Assembly (NCBI RefSeq): GCF_016894265.1
Contig: NZ_CP069791.1
Location: 1,240,001 to 1,304,000, forward strand
Origin: Corynebacterium tuberculostearicum
Lineage (GTDB): Bacteria; Actinomycetota; Actinomycetes; Mycobacteriales; Mycobacteriaceae
DNA: 64,000 nt
Reading direction: 5' to 3'
In this document: positions 29,376 to 38,519 of the stretch, in pieces
Numbering within the stretch: position 1 is the stretch's first letter
Layout of the letters: every line of letters starts with the position of its first letter
Notes under the pieces: generated by a model
What the model was told of the DNA's origin: nothing
Seen by the model: only the letters and a program-made list of their open reading frames with translations
The model's database searches: none
Made by a program: the position numbers and the translations under genes

Positions 29376-29768
29376 GTGCCGCGCCAAAATTCCCCACTTT
29401 GCCCCACGGATGAGGCGCTGGGTGGGCATTGGTGGGGTGGTTGCCCCATGGACTTAGCTAAAAGTCCTCGATAACACAGCATATGGGGTCGGTGTGCGGG
29501 GTGGGGCTCATTATGTTGGTGTTGCAGGTGGGGTGAAAGAGGTGGTTGCGGCAGGCTGTCAAGGCCTTTCGTGGGATTTCTTCCCACTGGAAAAACTGCT
29601 ATCTAGCTGCAGGTAATCGAGAGTAATCCGGGGGACACGCCGCTTTAAGTGGGTTAGGTGGGGGAAAGTGGGGTAGAGTGGGGCGCAGCGGAGGAAAGAG
29701 GGGCTCAAGGGCCTCGATTCTGAAGTAAGAGAATCCGGAGTTTTCGAGTAAGGAAGGTGGACGCCGGG
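29376..29768 (+). promoter_or_regulatory. mraZ upstream region, rich in TGGGG
   Basis: About 390 bp without a gene. TGGG/TGGGG units occur throughout (for example 29405-29440 and 29495-29545), and a phased cluster lies at 29650-29683. AAGGTGG precedes ATG 29769. This is the promoter region of the dcw cluster. Confidence 0.55.
29650..29683 (+). promoter_or_regulatory. MraZ operator: phased TGGG repeats
   Basis: TGGG starts at 29650, 29659, 29669 and 29679, that is with 9-, 10- and 10-bp periods. MraZ rings bind tandem TGGGN units with about 10-bp spacing upstream of mraZ in several bacteria. Autoregulation of the dcw cluster is inferred. Confidence 0.65.
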
Positions 29769-30203
29769 ATGTTTCTCGGAACCTATACTCCGAAGCTCGA
29801 TGACAAGGGACGTCTTACGCTTCCGGCAAAGTTTCGCGATGAACTCGCGGGTGGCCTCATGGTCACCAAGGGGCAGGACCACTCGCTGGCCGTGTACCCG
29901 CGGGAGGAATTTGCGGCACGTGCACGGAAGGCTGCGGCGGTTTCTCGAACCAACCCAGAAGCACGAGCTTTCATTCGTAACTTGGCAGCAAGTGCGGACG
30001 AACAGCGGCCGGATGGGCATGGGCGCATTACGTTGTCTGCGGGGCATCGGGAATATGCCAACTTGTCTAAGGAGTGCGTTGTGGTTGGCTCTGTGGACTT
30101 TCTCGAAATTTGGGACGCAGCCGCGTGGGCTGAGTACCAGTCGCAAACTGAAGATGCTTATTCGGCAGCAGATGCCGATGACGTGCTGGCGGGCTTGCTC
30201 TAA
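29769..30203 (+). CDS. mraZ: Transcriptional regulator MraZ
   Basis: AbrB-fold DNA-binding protein with two swapped-hairpin repeats that forms rings and regulates the division and cell-wall (dcw) cluster. The 144-residue product has both repeats: [25 protein letters not shown] near the start and [18 protein letters not shown] near residue 85. Translation starts at ATG 29769 (MFLGTY); an upstream GTG at 29757 is in frame but gives an unusual extension. It is first in the cluster and followed by a large inverted repeat before rsmH. Confidence 0.95.
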   Translation: MFLGTYTPKLDDKGRLTLPAKFRDELAGGLMVTKGQDHSLAVYPREEFAARARKAAAVSRTNPEARAFIRNLAASADEQRPDGHGRITLSAGHREYANLSKECVVVGSVDFLEIWDAAAWAEYQSQTEDAYSAADADDVLAGLL

Positions 30204-30213
30204 GCCTGCACAA

Positions 30214-30305
30214 GAGTGCGTGTAAGGACTCTGTCCGAGGCGGATGATTCTGGTGTACTTCCCCGATATCAGAAACCTGCCTCGGACAGGGCCCTATACG
30301 CACTC
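30214..30305 (+). promoter_or_regulatory. Large hairpin between mraZ and rsmH
   Basis: GAGTGCGT (30214-30221) pairs with 30298-30305, and CTGTCCGAGGC (30231-30241) with 30279-30289. The bases between pair with few mismatches, giving an almost continuous stem of about 27 bp around a 37-nt loop. No T run follows. It could be an RNA processing site, an mRNA stability element or a small RNA. Confidence 0.6.
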
Positions 30306-30361
30306 GCATGCTTTCCACCACTGGAAGTCAGGGAATTTGAGAAAGGGGGTTGCGGGGAGAC

Positions 30362-31402
30362 ATGGCTACCAAAGACCTAAATTATGATGTGGCCGAAAAC
30401 CACGGCCACGTGCCGGTCATGCGCGAGCGCATGGCTGATCTCCTGCGCCCCCAGGTAGAAGCGGCGGGGGATAAGGCAGTGCTTGTCGACGCCACCTTGG
30501 GCGCCGGTGGCCACACTCGCTACTTCCTGGAATCTTTCCCCGAGGCTCGAGTCATAGGCGTTGACCGCGATAAGCAGGCGCTGCGCAATGCATCCGAACG
30601 TCTTGCGCCCTACGGCGATCGCTTCGTCGGCGTTAATGCACGATTCGATGAGCTAGGCAGCGCCATCGCGGAAGGGGAGGGCGATATCTTTGATTCGGCT
30701 CGCTCTGTAGGCATTGCCGGCGCCCTTTTTGACCTTGGTGTTTCCTCAATGCAGCTAGACCAGGCAGACCGCGGATTCGCTTATAAAGCGGATGCGCCGC
30801 TGGATATGCGCATGGATCCTTCGCAGGGGATTACTGCGGCGGATGTACTCAATACCTATTCGCACGGTGACTTAGCGCGGGTCCTCAAGACCTATGGCGA
30901 TGAGCGCTTCGCTGGAAAAATTGCCTCCGCCGTGTTGAAAGAGCGCGACAAGGAGCCTTTCGTCAACTCCGCGCGGCTCGTTGAGCTACTTTATGATGTC
31001 ATTCCCGCTGCGACCCGCCGTACCGGAGGACACCCCGCCAAGCGCACCTTCCAGGCGCTGCGGGTTGAGGTCAATCGCGAGTTGGAAGCTATTGAAAATG
31101 TCCTGCCGGTTATAACCCAAGCACTTTCGGAAGGCGGCCGTGCCGTATTCATGAGCTACCAATCTTTGGAAGACCGCATCGTTAAAGCAGCCTTCAAAGA
31201 ACTGACCACTTCCAAGACGCCGGCTGGGTTGCCGATGGAACTGCCAGGCACCGCGCCAAAGTTCAAGATCGTTACGCGCGGGGCGGAAAAGGCCTCTGAA
31301 GAGGAAATCGTGGAAAATTCGCGAGCCGCGTCGGTGCGTGTTCGTGCCATCGAAAGACTCGAGGGAATGCCAGAATTTCTACCGCCGGGAGGCAGGCAAT
31401 GA
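30362..31402 (+). CDS. rsmH: 16S rRNA m4C1402 methyltransferase RsmH (MraW)
   Basis: SAM-dependent N4-methyltransferase acting on C1402 of 16S rRNA in the ribosomal P site. The 346-residue product has HVPVM near the start, the SAM motif [15 protein letters not shown] (about 40-54), [20 protein letters not shown] and the [19 protein letters not shown] block. ATG 30362 follows GGGGAG. Its stop overlaps the ftsL start (ATGA). Confidence 0.96.
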   Translation: MATKDLNYDVAENHGHVPVMRERMADLLRPQVEAAGDKAVLVDATLGAGGHTRYFLESFPEARVIGVDRDKQALRNASERLAPYGDRFVGVNARFDELGSAIAEGEGDIFDSARSVGIAGALFDLGVSSMQLDQADRGFAYKADAPLDMRMDPSQGITAADVLNTYSHGDLARVLKTYGDERFAGKIASAVLKERDKEPFVNSARLVELLYDVIPAATRRTGGHPAKRTFQALRVEVNRELEAIENVLPVITQALSEGGRAVFMSYQSLEDRIVKAAFKELTTSKTPAGLPMELPGTAPKFKIVTRGAEKASEEEIVENSRAASVRVRAIERLEGMPEFLPPGGRQ

Positions 31403-32196
31403 GCACCATCCCACGCCGCAACCACCTAAAGACTGACAGCCGCGACAGAGAGGCCACTCGCACCATGGGCGCCAGCCGAGACTTCACCACCGGAATCGAT
31501 ACCGGAGCCCCGACGGCGCTGCGCGAGCGTCCCAGCACTAAGCGTGCTCCGAGCCGCACTCGCGTGCCGCACCGCAGCACCAAGCGCCTGGGTTCGAAGC
31601 AGGTAGTGAGCTTCCGCGGCCGTCAGCTGCAGCCGCAGACGAAGAAGAACGGGCTCCTAACCCGGTTGGGCGTCATTTCCCTCACCCTGCTTATCGTCGG
31701 TGTGGCCTTGGCCATGTGGCTGTCTGGTCTGTCCACCAAGCAAACCTTTGCCATCCAGCAGCTGACCGTGCAGGATTCCCAACTGGATAACCAGATTGAG
31801 ACCCTCAACCGCGATGCGGAGAATCTCAGCTCTTCTGCTGATATTGCGCGCCGCGCGGACGAGATGGGAATGGCTATTCCTAAGCAGCCGGGCATTGCGG
31901 AAGTTGGCGGCGATGGAAAGATCGTCGACAAGCGCGAAGGCACCCCGGATACCGAGAAGCTCATTGATGTCAACGGTGAACCAATCCGCCCGGGCCAGGC
32001 TTCCAGCGACCCAAAGGATACGGAGGGGATGTCGGATTCCCTCAATGCCGTGCCACAGGGACAGCAGCGCACCAGCAATGGTGGCGATGCCGGCGACCGC
32101 AACTCGGACCGCGAGACCGGCGATGCCAGTGCCGCCCAAGACAATGCGCGACCTAACCTTCCGGCCCGTGCGCCGTATGCCAGCCGCGCCGAGTAG
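31399..32196 (+). CDS. ftsL: FtsL-like septum protein
   Basis: Bitopic divisome protein that works with FtsQ/FtsB to activate FtsWI. The 265-residue product has a long basic cytoplasmic N-terminus (about 85 residues), one transmembrane helix ([19 protein letters not shown]) and a short coiled coil ([21 protein letters not shown]). A Gly/Asp/Asn-rich C-terminal tail, much longer than in E. coli FtsL, completes it. Identity rests on place (between rsmH and ftsI), topology and coiled coil. ATG 31399 overlaps the rsmH stop. Confidence 0.85.
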   Translation: MSTIPRRNHLKTDSRDREATRTMGASRDFTTGIDTGAPTALRERPSTKRAPSRTRVPHRSTKRLGSKQVVSFRGRQLQPQTKKNGLLTRLGVISLTLLIVGVALAMWLSGLSTKQTFAIQQLTVQDSQLDNQIETLNRDAENLSSSADIARRADEMGMAIPKQPGIAEVGGDGKIVDKREGTPDTEKLIDVNGEPIRPGQASSDPKDTEGMSDSLNAVPQGQQRTSNGGDAGDRNSDRETGDASAAQDNARPNLPARAPYASRAE

Positions 32197-32213
32197 CTAG
32201 GGAAGAATAGTCG

Positions 32214-32339
32214 GTGAAAAAGATGATGCTCGCGCGTGGTGGCGCGGGCATTCTCACTTTTGTAGGGCACAATCAATACACGCAAGAAATTGTGGCGGAA
32301 ATAGGGAAGGTGACACTGGACTGTGACTACGCCAAGTAA
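32214..32339 (+). CDS. Possible 41-residue small ORF between ftsL and ftsI
   Basis: GTG 32214 is preceded by AGGGAAGAAT and opens 41 codons ending TAA at 32339, 17 nt inside ftsI in another frame. Such overlap would allow translational coupling. The peptide (starts MKKMMLARGGAG) has no recognised similarity, and its first third lies on a hairpin (32226-32251), so it may be chance. Confidence 0.25.
   Translation: MKKMMLARGGAGILTFVGHNQYTQEIVAEIGKVTLDCDYAK
32226..32251 (+). promoter_or_regulatory. Hairpin in the ftsL-ftsI gap
   Basis: 10-bp stem with one G-T pair (32226-32235 with 32242-32251), 6-nt loop, followed by TCTCACTTTTGT. It may be a weak terminator or attenuator within the dcw operon. 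Confidence 0.4.
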
Positions 32340-34263
32340 GGCTAGGCGCCGCCCGCGCCGCTCGACCAGCTCCGCGGTGCCGCAAAAGAAGATGATGCGC
32401 AAACGCCTGCGCATCATTGTGTCCGTGGTGCTTGTGGCGATGGTCGTCCTCGCTGGGCGCTTGGCGTGGGTGCAGCTTGTGTGGGGCCCGGACCTTTCCG
32501 CCAAGGCCGTCACCCAGCGCGAGCGCATTTATATCGAGCCGGCCCGTAGGGGAGAAATCCTGGACCGCGATGGCCAGCGCTTGGCCTACACGATGAAGTC
32601 TCGTTCCTTGACCGTCTCGCCGACCCGCTTGCGCGATGAGCTAAAAGACAAGGCCGAGATCGAGGCCCAAAAAGATGGCTCGACCGAGGGCATGGATGAT
32701 GAGAAGCTGGATAGCTTCCTCACCAAGAAGATGGAGGAGACCCTCAAGGACATGTCTGAGGGAATCCCGAAGCTGATTGAAGATTCCGGCGCCTCGACCT
32801 CCAAGGTGGATAAGGACGACATCCTCAATAAGCTCAAGGCCGATACCCAGTATGAGGTACTGGTGCGCAACGTCGATCCGGATGTTGCCGTAGAGATCGC
32901 CAATAAGTACCACGGAGTGGCAGCGGACCGCCAAGACATCCGCCAGTACCCCAACGGCGCCATTGGCGAAAACGTTGTGGGCAAGGTGTCGATGGACGGC
33001 CATGGACAGTTCGGTTTCGAGGCCGCGCGCGATACGGAACTTACTGGCATTGACGGCCAGTCCACCGAGGACGTATCCGCAGATGGCCAGGTGATCCCAG
33101 GCACTCTGCGTGACGTCGTGGATACCGTTGATGGTCGCGACGTCACCCTCACTCTGGATTTGGACCTGCAAACCTACGTTCAGCAAAAGCTGGAAAAGGC
33201 CAAGGCCAACTCTAAGGCTTCCGGTGCGGAAGCAGTGGTCCTCGATGCTGCCACCGGCCAGGTCCTTGCCATGGCCAATACCGATACCGTGGATCCCAAT
33301 AAGAATGTTGAGGATCAGCTTGATGAGGGTAAGGACTTTGAAAACCGCAGCGTCTCCCACCCTTATGAGCCGGGTTCTGTAGCCAAGGTGGTTACCGCGG
33401 CTGCTGCACTGCAGGAGGGCGTGACCACCCCGGATGAGGTGCACCAGGTCCCCGGTTCCATCGATATGGCGGGCGTGACGGTCAACGATGCCTGGGAACA
33501 CGGCACCGAGCCGTATACCACCACCGGCATCTTTGGTAAGTCCTCCAACGTCGGCACCTTGATGATCGCCGATAAGTTGGGCCAAGAAAAGTACGCCGAG
33601 TACCTCAAGAAGTTTGGGTTGGGCAATACCACCGGTATTGAGCTGCCGAACGAATCGGCCGGCAGCGTCCCAGATTTGGAGCAATGGTCCGGCGGCACCT
33701 TCGCTAACCTGCCTATTGGTCAGGGCCAGTCGTGGACCACCTTGCAGATGGCCAGCGTGTACCAAGCATTGGCCAATGGTGGCGAGCGTATCGAGCCGCG
33801 CATCATTGACTCGGTCAAGGGGCCGGACGGCAAGGACGAAAAGCTAGAGGAACCGGAAAAGAACCAGGTGGTAAGCCCAGAGACCGCCAAGACTACGGTG
33901 GATATGTTCCGTGCCGTCTTCCAAGACGATGATGCAGGCCTGCAAAACGGTACGGCCGGCAATGCGCAGCTTAAGGGCTATCAGCTTTCCGGCAAGACCG
34001 GTACAGCCCAGAAGGTGGACCCAAATACTGGGGCATATTCGAATTCCGCCTATTGGATCACCTTTGCTGGCATTGCGCCGGCCGATGATCCGCGCTTCGT
34101 TGTTGCCGTCATGTTGGATGAACCCAAGTCCGGCGTGGAGGACAATGGAGGCGGCGGCCAGTCGGCGGCACCTATCTTCCGCGATATCGCCTCGTGGCTA
34201 CTTAATCGTGACAATATTCCGACTTCGAAACCAGCACCGCGGCTGACCCTGCGGGCACAATAG
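32323..34263 (+). CDS. ftsI: Septal peptidoglycan transpeptidase FtsI (PBP3-type)
   Basis: Class B penicillin-binding protein that cross-links septal peptidoglycan. The 646-residue product has a basic cytoplasmic N-terminus, one transmembrane helix (about 28-48), a PBP-dimer domain (about 60-260) and a transpeptidase domain with active-site Ser in EPGSVAKVV (SXXK), GKSSNVG (SXN) and LSGKTGTAQK (KTG). PASTA domains are absent. GTG 32323 is used; no strong ribosome binding site is at ideal distance, and translation may be coupled to the small ORF that overlaps the start. Confidence 0.94.
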   Translation: MTTPSKARRRPRRSTSSAVPQKKMMRKRLRIIVSVVLVAMVVLAGRLAWVQLVWGPDLSAKAVTQRERIYIEPARRGEILDRDGQRLAYTMKSRSLTVSPTRLRDELKDKAEIEAQKDGSTEGMDDEKLDSFLTKKMEETLKDMSEGIPKLIEDSGASTSKVDKDDILNKLKADTQYEVLVRNVDPDVAVEIANKYHGVAADRQDIRQYPNGAIGENVVGKVSMDGHGQFGFEAARDTELTGIDGQSTEDVSADGQVIPGTLRDVVDTVDGRDVTLTLDLDLQTYVQQKLEKAKANSKASGAEAVVLDAATGQVLAMANTDTVDPNKNVEDQLDEGKDFENRSVSHPYEPGSVAKVVTAAAALQEGVTTPDEVHQVPGSIDMAGVTVNDAWEHGTEPYTTTGIFGKSSNVGTLMIADKLGQEKYAEYLKKFGLGNTTGIELPNESAGSVPDLEQWSGGTFANLPIGQGQSWTTLQMASVYQALANGGERIEPRIIDSVKGPDGKDEKLEEPEKNQVVSPETAKTTVDMFRAVFQDDDAGLQNGTAGNAQLKGYQLSGKTGTAQKVDPNTGAYSNSAYWITFAGIAPADDPRFVVAVMLDEPKSGVEDNGGGGQSAAPIFRDIASWLLNRDNIPTSKPAPRLTLRAQ

Positions 34264-34272
34264 GAGCTTAGT

Positions 34273-35808
34273 ATGACCGTTTCTTTGGATACTCTCGCCC
34301 AGCTTTCTGGTGGGCGCGTCATTGGTGATGCCTCCGTGGAGGTCTCCGCGTGCGGGCTGGATTCTTCCCGTTTGCCGGAAGGCGCGCTCTTTGCCGCCCT
34401 GCCGGGCACGCGCGTACACGGCGCGCAGTTCGCTCGCGATACCAAGGCTGGAGCTGTGCTTACCGACGCCGCCGGGCTCGACCTGCTTACCGAGGCCCAA
34501 GAGACCCGCCCCATTGTGGTGGTGGAGGATATTCGAGCCGTGCTCGGTCCAATCTCCGCTGAGATATATGGCCACCCGACCCGTGACCTGACGGTCATCG
34601 GTGTTACCGGCACCTCCGGCAAGACCACCACCAGCTACCTGCTGGAGGCCGGCCTGCTTCACGCCGGGCACTCCGTGGGCCTTATCGGAACCACCGGTAC
34701 CCGTATTAACCGCACGCCGGTTCCCACCTCGCTCACCACGCCTGAGGCGCCGACCCTACAAGAGCTTTTCGCGCGCATGAAGAACGAGGGCGTTACCCAC
34801 GTGGTGATGGAAGTGTCCTCGCACGCGCTGGAGCTAGGACGCGTGCGCGGAACTCGGTTTGCGGTAGGCGGGTTTACGAACCTGAGCCAGGACCACCTTG
34901 ATTTTCACCCCACGATGGAGGACTACTTCCAGGCAAAAGCGAAGCTCTTCGCCGGGGAGCAGGCGGCCGAACGAGCCGTCCTCTGCATCGATGATGAGTG
35001 GGGCGAGCGCATGCGCGACGTCGCCAAGAGCGCAGGCCACCCAGTTGCTACGGTTGCCACCCAGGGCGCTGCGGCCACGATTAGCGCGCGCCAAACCGCC
35101 ACTGAGGCCACCGGTGCCCAAGAGGTAGCCCTGAATTATGACGGTGCCGATTTCACCTTCCGGCTGCCGCTGCCTGGCGAGTTCAATATCGCCAATGCTT
35201 GCTTGGCGCTCGGCATGGCCACCGCGGTAGGAGAGGACCCAGCGGAGTTCCTATCGGGAGTGGAGAAGGTCGCAGTCCCCGGCCGCATGGAGCGCATCGA
35301 CCGCGGCCAAGACTTTGTAGCCGTAGTGGACTATGCGCATAAGCCGGCGGCCATCGCAGCGGTGCTCGACACCTTGCGCGGCCAGCTGGAGGGAACCACG
35401 GGCCGCGTCGGCATCGTCGTCGGCGCCGGCGGAGACCGTGATAGCTCTAAGCGCCCCATCATGGGCGTAGCCGCAGCCAGCCGCGCTGACCTTACCGTGG
35501 TTACCGATGACAACCCGCGCTCCGAGGACCCCGCCACCATTCGCGCGGCGGTGATGGCGGGCGCGCGTGACGCCGCCCCCCAGGGCGATATCCGCGAGGT
35601 AGGCTCACGCGCCCGTGCCATCGATGAGGTAGTCGATTGGGCCGAGCCGGGCGATGCTGTCATCGTCGTGGGCAAGGGCCATGAGGTGGGACAGCTAGTG
35701 AACGGAAAGACGTTGCACTTTGATGACCGCGAGGAAATGGCCCGCGCTATCGAGGAAAAGCTGGCCGGAACCCCGCACCGCGATACCCTTGGGGATGCGA
35801 AGGAGTAG
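34273..35808 (+). CDS. murE: UDP-MurNAc-L-Ala-D-Glu:meso-diaminopimelate ligase
   Basis: Cytosolic ATP-dependent ligase that adds the third stem-peptide residue. The 511-residue product has the ATP loop GVTGTSGKTTTSYLLE (about 115-130), the central catalytic SQDHLDFH, and the diaminopimelate-specificity motif DNPRSEDP near residue 413, which indicates meso-DAP rather than lysine. AGGAG precedes ATG 34273. It sits 9 nt after ftsI and 2 nt before murF. Confidence 0.96.
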   Translation: MTVSLDTLAQLSGGRVIGDASVEVSACGLDSSRLPEGALFAALPGTRVHGAQFARDTKAGAVLTDAAGLDLLTEAQETRPIVVVEDIRAVLGPISAEIYGHPTRDLTVIGVTGTSGKTTTSYLLEAGLLHAGHSVGLIGTTGTRINRTPVPTSLTTPEAPTLQELFARMKNEGVTHVVMEVSSHALELGRVRGTRFAVGGFTNLSQDHLDFHPTMEDYFQAKAKLFAGEQAAERAVLCIDDEWGERMRDVAKSAGHPVATVATQGAAATISARQTATEATGAQEVALNYDGADFTFRLPLPGEFNIANACLALGMATAVGEDPAEFLSGVEKVAVPGRMERIDRGQDFVAVVDYAHKPAAIAAVLDTLRGQLEGTTGRVGIVVGAGGDRDSSKRPIMGVAAASRADLTVVTDDNPRSEDPATIRAAVMAGARDAAPQGDIREVGSRARAIDEVVDWAEPGDAVIVVGKGHEVGQLVNGKTLHFDDREEMARAIEEKLAGTPHRDTLGDAKE

Positions 35809-35810
35809 AC

Positions 35811-37340
35811 ATGATTCCACTTTCTATTGCCGATATTGCCGAAATTACCGGGGGCAGCCTCGATTGCGTGTCTGACCCAGACCAGCGCGTTACCGGGTTC
35901 ATCGAATTCGATTCCCGCAAGGTAACCAAGGGCGGGCTCTTCCTTGCCTTGCCCGGCGCCCGTGTGGATGGCCACGACTATGCCGAAAAGGCCATCGAGC
36001 AGGGCGCAGTGGCGGTGTTGGCGGCGCGGCCGGTGGGGGTTCCGGCGGTCGTCGTCAAGCCCCAAGGCCGCGTTACCGGCGATGCCGCCAACGCCGATAT
36101 CTATGCCCATGACGAGGACGGCTCGGCCGCCGCGGTGGTGCAGGCGCTTTCCGATATCGCGCGGGAGGTCACCCGCCGCCTGACCGGCGAGCAAGGCCTA
36201 GACATCGTGGGCGTAACCGGCTCGGCCGGAAAGACCTCCACCAAGGACCTACTGGCCACGATTTTCCGCGCTGAGGGCGACACCGTGGCTCCTCCCGGCT
36301 CCTTTAATAACGAGGTCGGCCTGCCGTATACCGCTTTGCGCTGCGATGAGCACACCCGCTTCCTGGTTGCCGAAATGTCTGCCCGCGGCATCGGCCATAT
36401 CCGCCACCTGACCACCATCACCGCGCCCACGGTCGGCGTGGTACTCAATGTTGGTACCGCTCACTTGGGTGAGTTTGGCTCACGCGAGAATATTGCCCAG
36501 GCCAAGGGCGAACTCGTTGAAGCCTTGCCCTCGGCCGCTGAGGGCGGCGTCGCCGTGCTCAATGCCGATGATCCTTTCGTCGCCGGCATGGCGCCGCGCA
36601 CCTCAGCCAAGGTCGTCTACTACTCGGCCAATAAGCCGCCGGCTTCCGACGCCCAGTACTACGCCAGCGATATCCAGCTCGATGACGTCGCCCGCCCCTC
36701 GTTTGTGCTGCATGCGCCGGGAACGGATCCGCTTCCGGTGAAGCTGCAGGTCTTTGGCAAGCACCAGGTCTCTAACGCTTTGGCAGCGGCCGCGGCTGCC
36801 ATCGAATCGGGCATGGACCCGCAGGTAGTAGCCAACGCGCTATCCGGGCACCAGAATGCCTCGGAACACCGCATGGACGTGCGTACCCGCCGCGATGGAG
36901 TAACCACCATCGATGATTCCTATAACGCCAACCCCGATTCCATGCACGCGGCCATTGCCGCGCTGGCCTATACCTCTGCCGCCCGACCGGACGCCCGCGC
37001 CATCGCCGTGCTCGGTGAGATGGGCGAGCTCGGCGGAGAAGCAGTGGCCGCCCACCGCGCATTGGGAGAGGTGCTTTCCAAGTACCACGTTGACCACCTC
37101 GTGGCCGTGGGAGACAACGATAATATGAGGGCCATGGTCGAGGCCGCACAGGCGCGGGGTATAAATACTACTATCAGCCCGGATGTTGACGCCGCTGCGG
37201 CGGCGGTCGAAGACATCATTAGGGTAGCGCCTGCCGGCATCGAAGATTGGACCGGGCGCGAGGCCAAAGATGTAGTCCTCATCAAGTCGTCGAATGCCCA
37301 GCGCCTGTGGCGCGTGGCAGAACAGCTCAATCGCCGTTAG
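35811..37340 (+). CDS. murF: UDP-MurNAc-tripeptide:D-Ala-D-Ala ligase
   Basis: Adds D-Ala-D-Ala to complete the UDP-MurNAc pentapeptide. The 509-residue product has the Mur-ligase ATP loop GVTGSAGKTSTKDLL (about 134-148), NNEVGLPYTALR, NVGTAHLGEFGS and DDSYNANPDSM near residue 367. ATG 35811 is 2 nt after the murE stop, preceded by GCGAAGGAGTAG. Confidence 0.96.
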   Translation: MIPLSIADIAEITGGSLDCVSDPDQRVTGFIEFDSRKVTKGGLFLALPGARVDGHDYAEKAIEQGAVAVLAARPVGVPAVVVKPQGRVTGDAANADIYAHDEDGSAAAVVQALSDIAREVTRRLTGEQGLDIVGVTGSAGKTSTKDLLATIFRAEGDTVAPPGSFNNEVGLPYTALRCDEHTRFLVAEMSARGIGHIRHLTTITAPTVGVVLNVGTAHLGEFGSRENIAQAKGELVEALPSAAEGGVAVLNADDPFVAGMAPRTSAKVVYYSANKPPASDAQYYASDIQLDDVARPSFVLHAPGTDPLPVKLQVFGKHQVSNALAAAAAAIESGMDPQVVANALSGHQNASEHRMDVRTRRDGVTTIDDSYNANPDSMHAAIAALAYTSAARPDARAIAVLGEMGELGGEAVAAHRALGEVLSKYHVDHLVAVGDNDNMRAMVEAAQARGINTTISPDVDAAAAAVEDIIRVAPAGIEDWTGREAKDVVLIKSSNAQRLWRVAEQLNRR

Positions 37341-37370
37341 TCCTCAGTACAAGGAGAAAGACCTCTAGCA

Positions 37371-38477
37371 ATGACTCAGATCATTATCGCGGGCATCCTC
37401 AGCTTCCTCGTCGCGATCTTTACCACTCCCATGTTGGTCCGCTACTTTTCCGGGGTAGGCAAGGGGCAAGAAATTCGCGAGGACGGGCCGCAACTGCACT
37501 TGCGCAAGCGCGGCACGCCCACCATGGGCGGTCTCGCGATTTTGCTGGCTATCACCGTGGCCTACCTCGTAGTGGGAATTTATGCCCGCGCGACTGGCAA
37601 CGGTGGTTTTAGCCCCTCTGGTCTCTTGGTTTATTTCCTCACGATGGGCCTTGGCGGGTTGGGCTTTGCCGATGACTTCATCAAGCTATTTAAAAAGCGC
37701 AACCTTGGCCTGAACAAGACCGCCAAGCTGGTAGGGCAGCTGGCTGTGGCGCTCATCTTCGGCATTTTGGCGCTGCAGTTCCCAGACGAGCACGGATTGA
37801 CGCCAGCGTCTACCAACCTTTCTTTCGTTCGCGATTTTGAAACCTTCGACATCGCCGTGGGCGGTGCCGTCATTGGCACCATCGTTTTCCTAGTCTTTCT
37901 TTACCTACTCATTGCTGCGTGGTCGAACGCCGTGAACCTCACCGACGGACTCGACGGCTTGGCCGCAGGCACCACCGCGATGGTGATGGGTGCCTATGCA
38001 CTGATTTCCTTCTGGCAGTTCCGCAACTCTTGCGCCGTGTCGCCAGCGGCAGGGTGCTATGAAGTTCGCGATCCGCTCGACTTGGCCGTGCTGGCTGCAG
38101 CTGGCCTGGGTGGTTGCTTGGGCTTTTTGTGGTGGAATGCCGCACCGGCAAAGATCTTCATGGGCGATACCGGTTCGCTTGCGCTCGGTGGCCTCGTCGC
38201 CGGCCTTTCGGTGACCACTCGCACCGAGCTGCTCATGATCATCATCGGCGCCATCTTCGTGATTGAGACGGTCTCCGTAGTTATCCAGATCATCGTCTTC
38301 CGCAGTACCGGTAAGCGCTTCTTCCGCATGGCGCCTATCCACCACCACTTTGAAAATGGTGGCTGGGCTGAGACCGCCGTCGTCACCCGCTTCTGGCTGC
38401 TCAGCGCCATGGCCGCTATTGCCGGAGTATGCATCTTCTACGGCGACTGGCTGTCTGCCGTCGGCTTTGCTTCCTAA
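37371..38477 (+). CDS. mraY: Phospho-MurNAc-pentapeptide translocase MraY
   Basis: Membrane enzyme that transfers phospho-MurNAc-pentapeptide to undecaprenyl phosphate, making lipid I. The 368-residue product has about ten helices and the catalytic signatures [42 protein letters not shown] and the C-terminal PIHHHFE. AAGGAGAAAG precedes ATG 37371. Confidence 0.97.
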   Translation: MTQIIIAGILSFLVAIFTTPMLVRYFSGVGKGQEIREDGPQLHLRKRGTPTMGGLAILLAITVAYLVVGIYARATGNGGFSPSGLLVYFLTMGLGGLGFADDFIKLFKKRNLGLNKTAKLVGQLAVALIFGILALQFPDEHGLTPASTNLSFVRDFETFDIAVGGAVIGTIVFLVFLYLLIAAWSNAVNLTDGLDGLAAGTTAMVMGAYALISFWQFRNSCAVSPAAGCYEVRDPLDLAVLAAAGLGGCLGFLWWNAAPAKIFMGDTGSLALGGLVAGLSVTTRTELLMIIIGAIFVIETVSVVIQIIVFRSTGKRFFRMAPIHHHFENGGWAETAVVTRFWLLSAMAAIAGVCIFYGDWLSAVGFAS

Positions 38478-38519
38478 AACTCATGCCTTTTTAGCTTTAT
38501 CGAGGAAAGAGGAATAGAG

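Noticed and set aside
29320..29757. RNase P RNA or another stable RNA gene upstream of mraZ
   Set aside because: The conserved RNase P core sequences are not present; the region is explained by a terminator and TGGG repeats.
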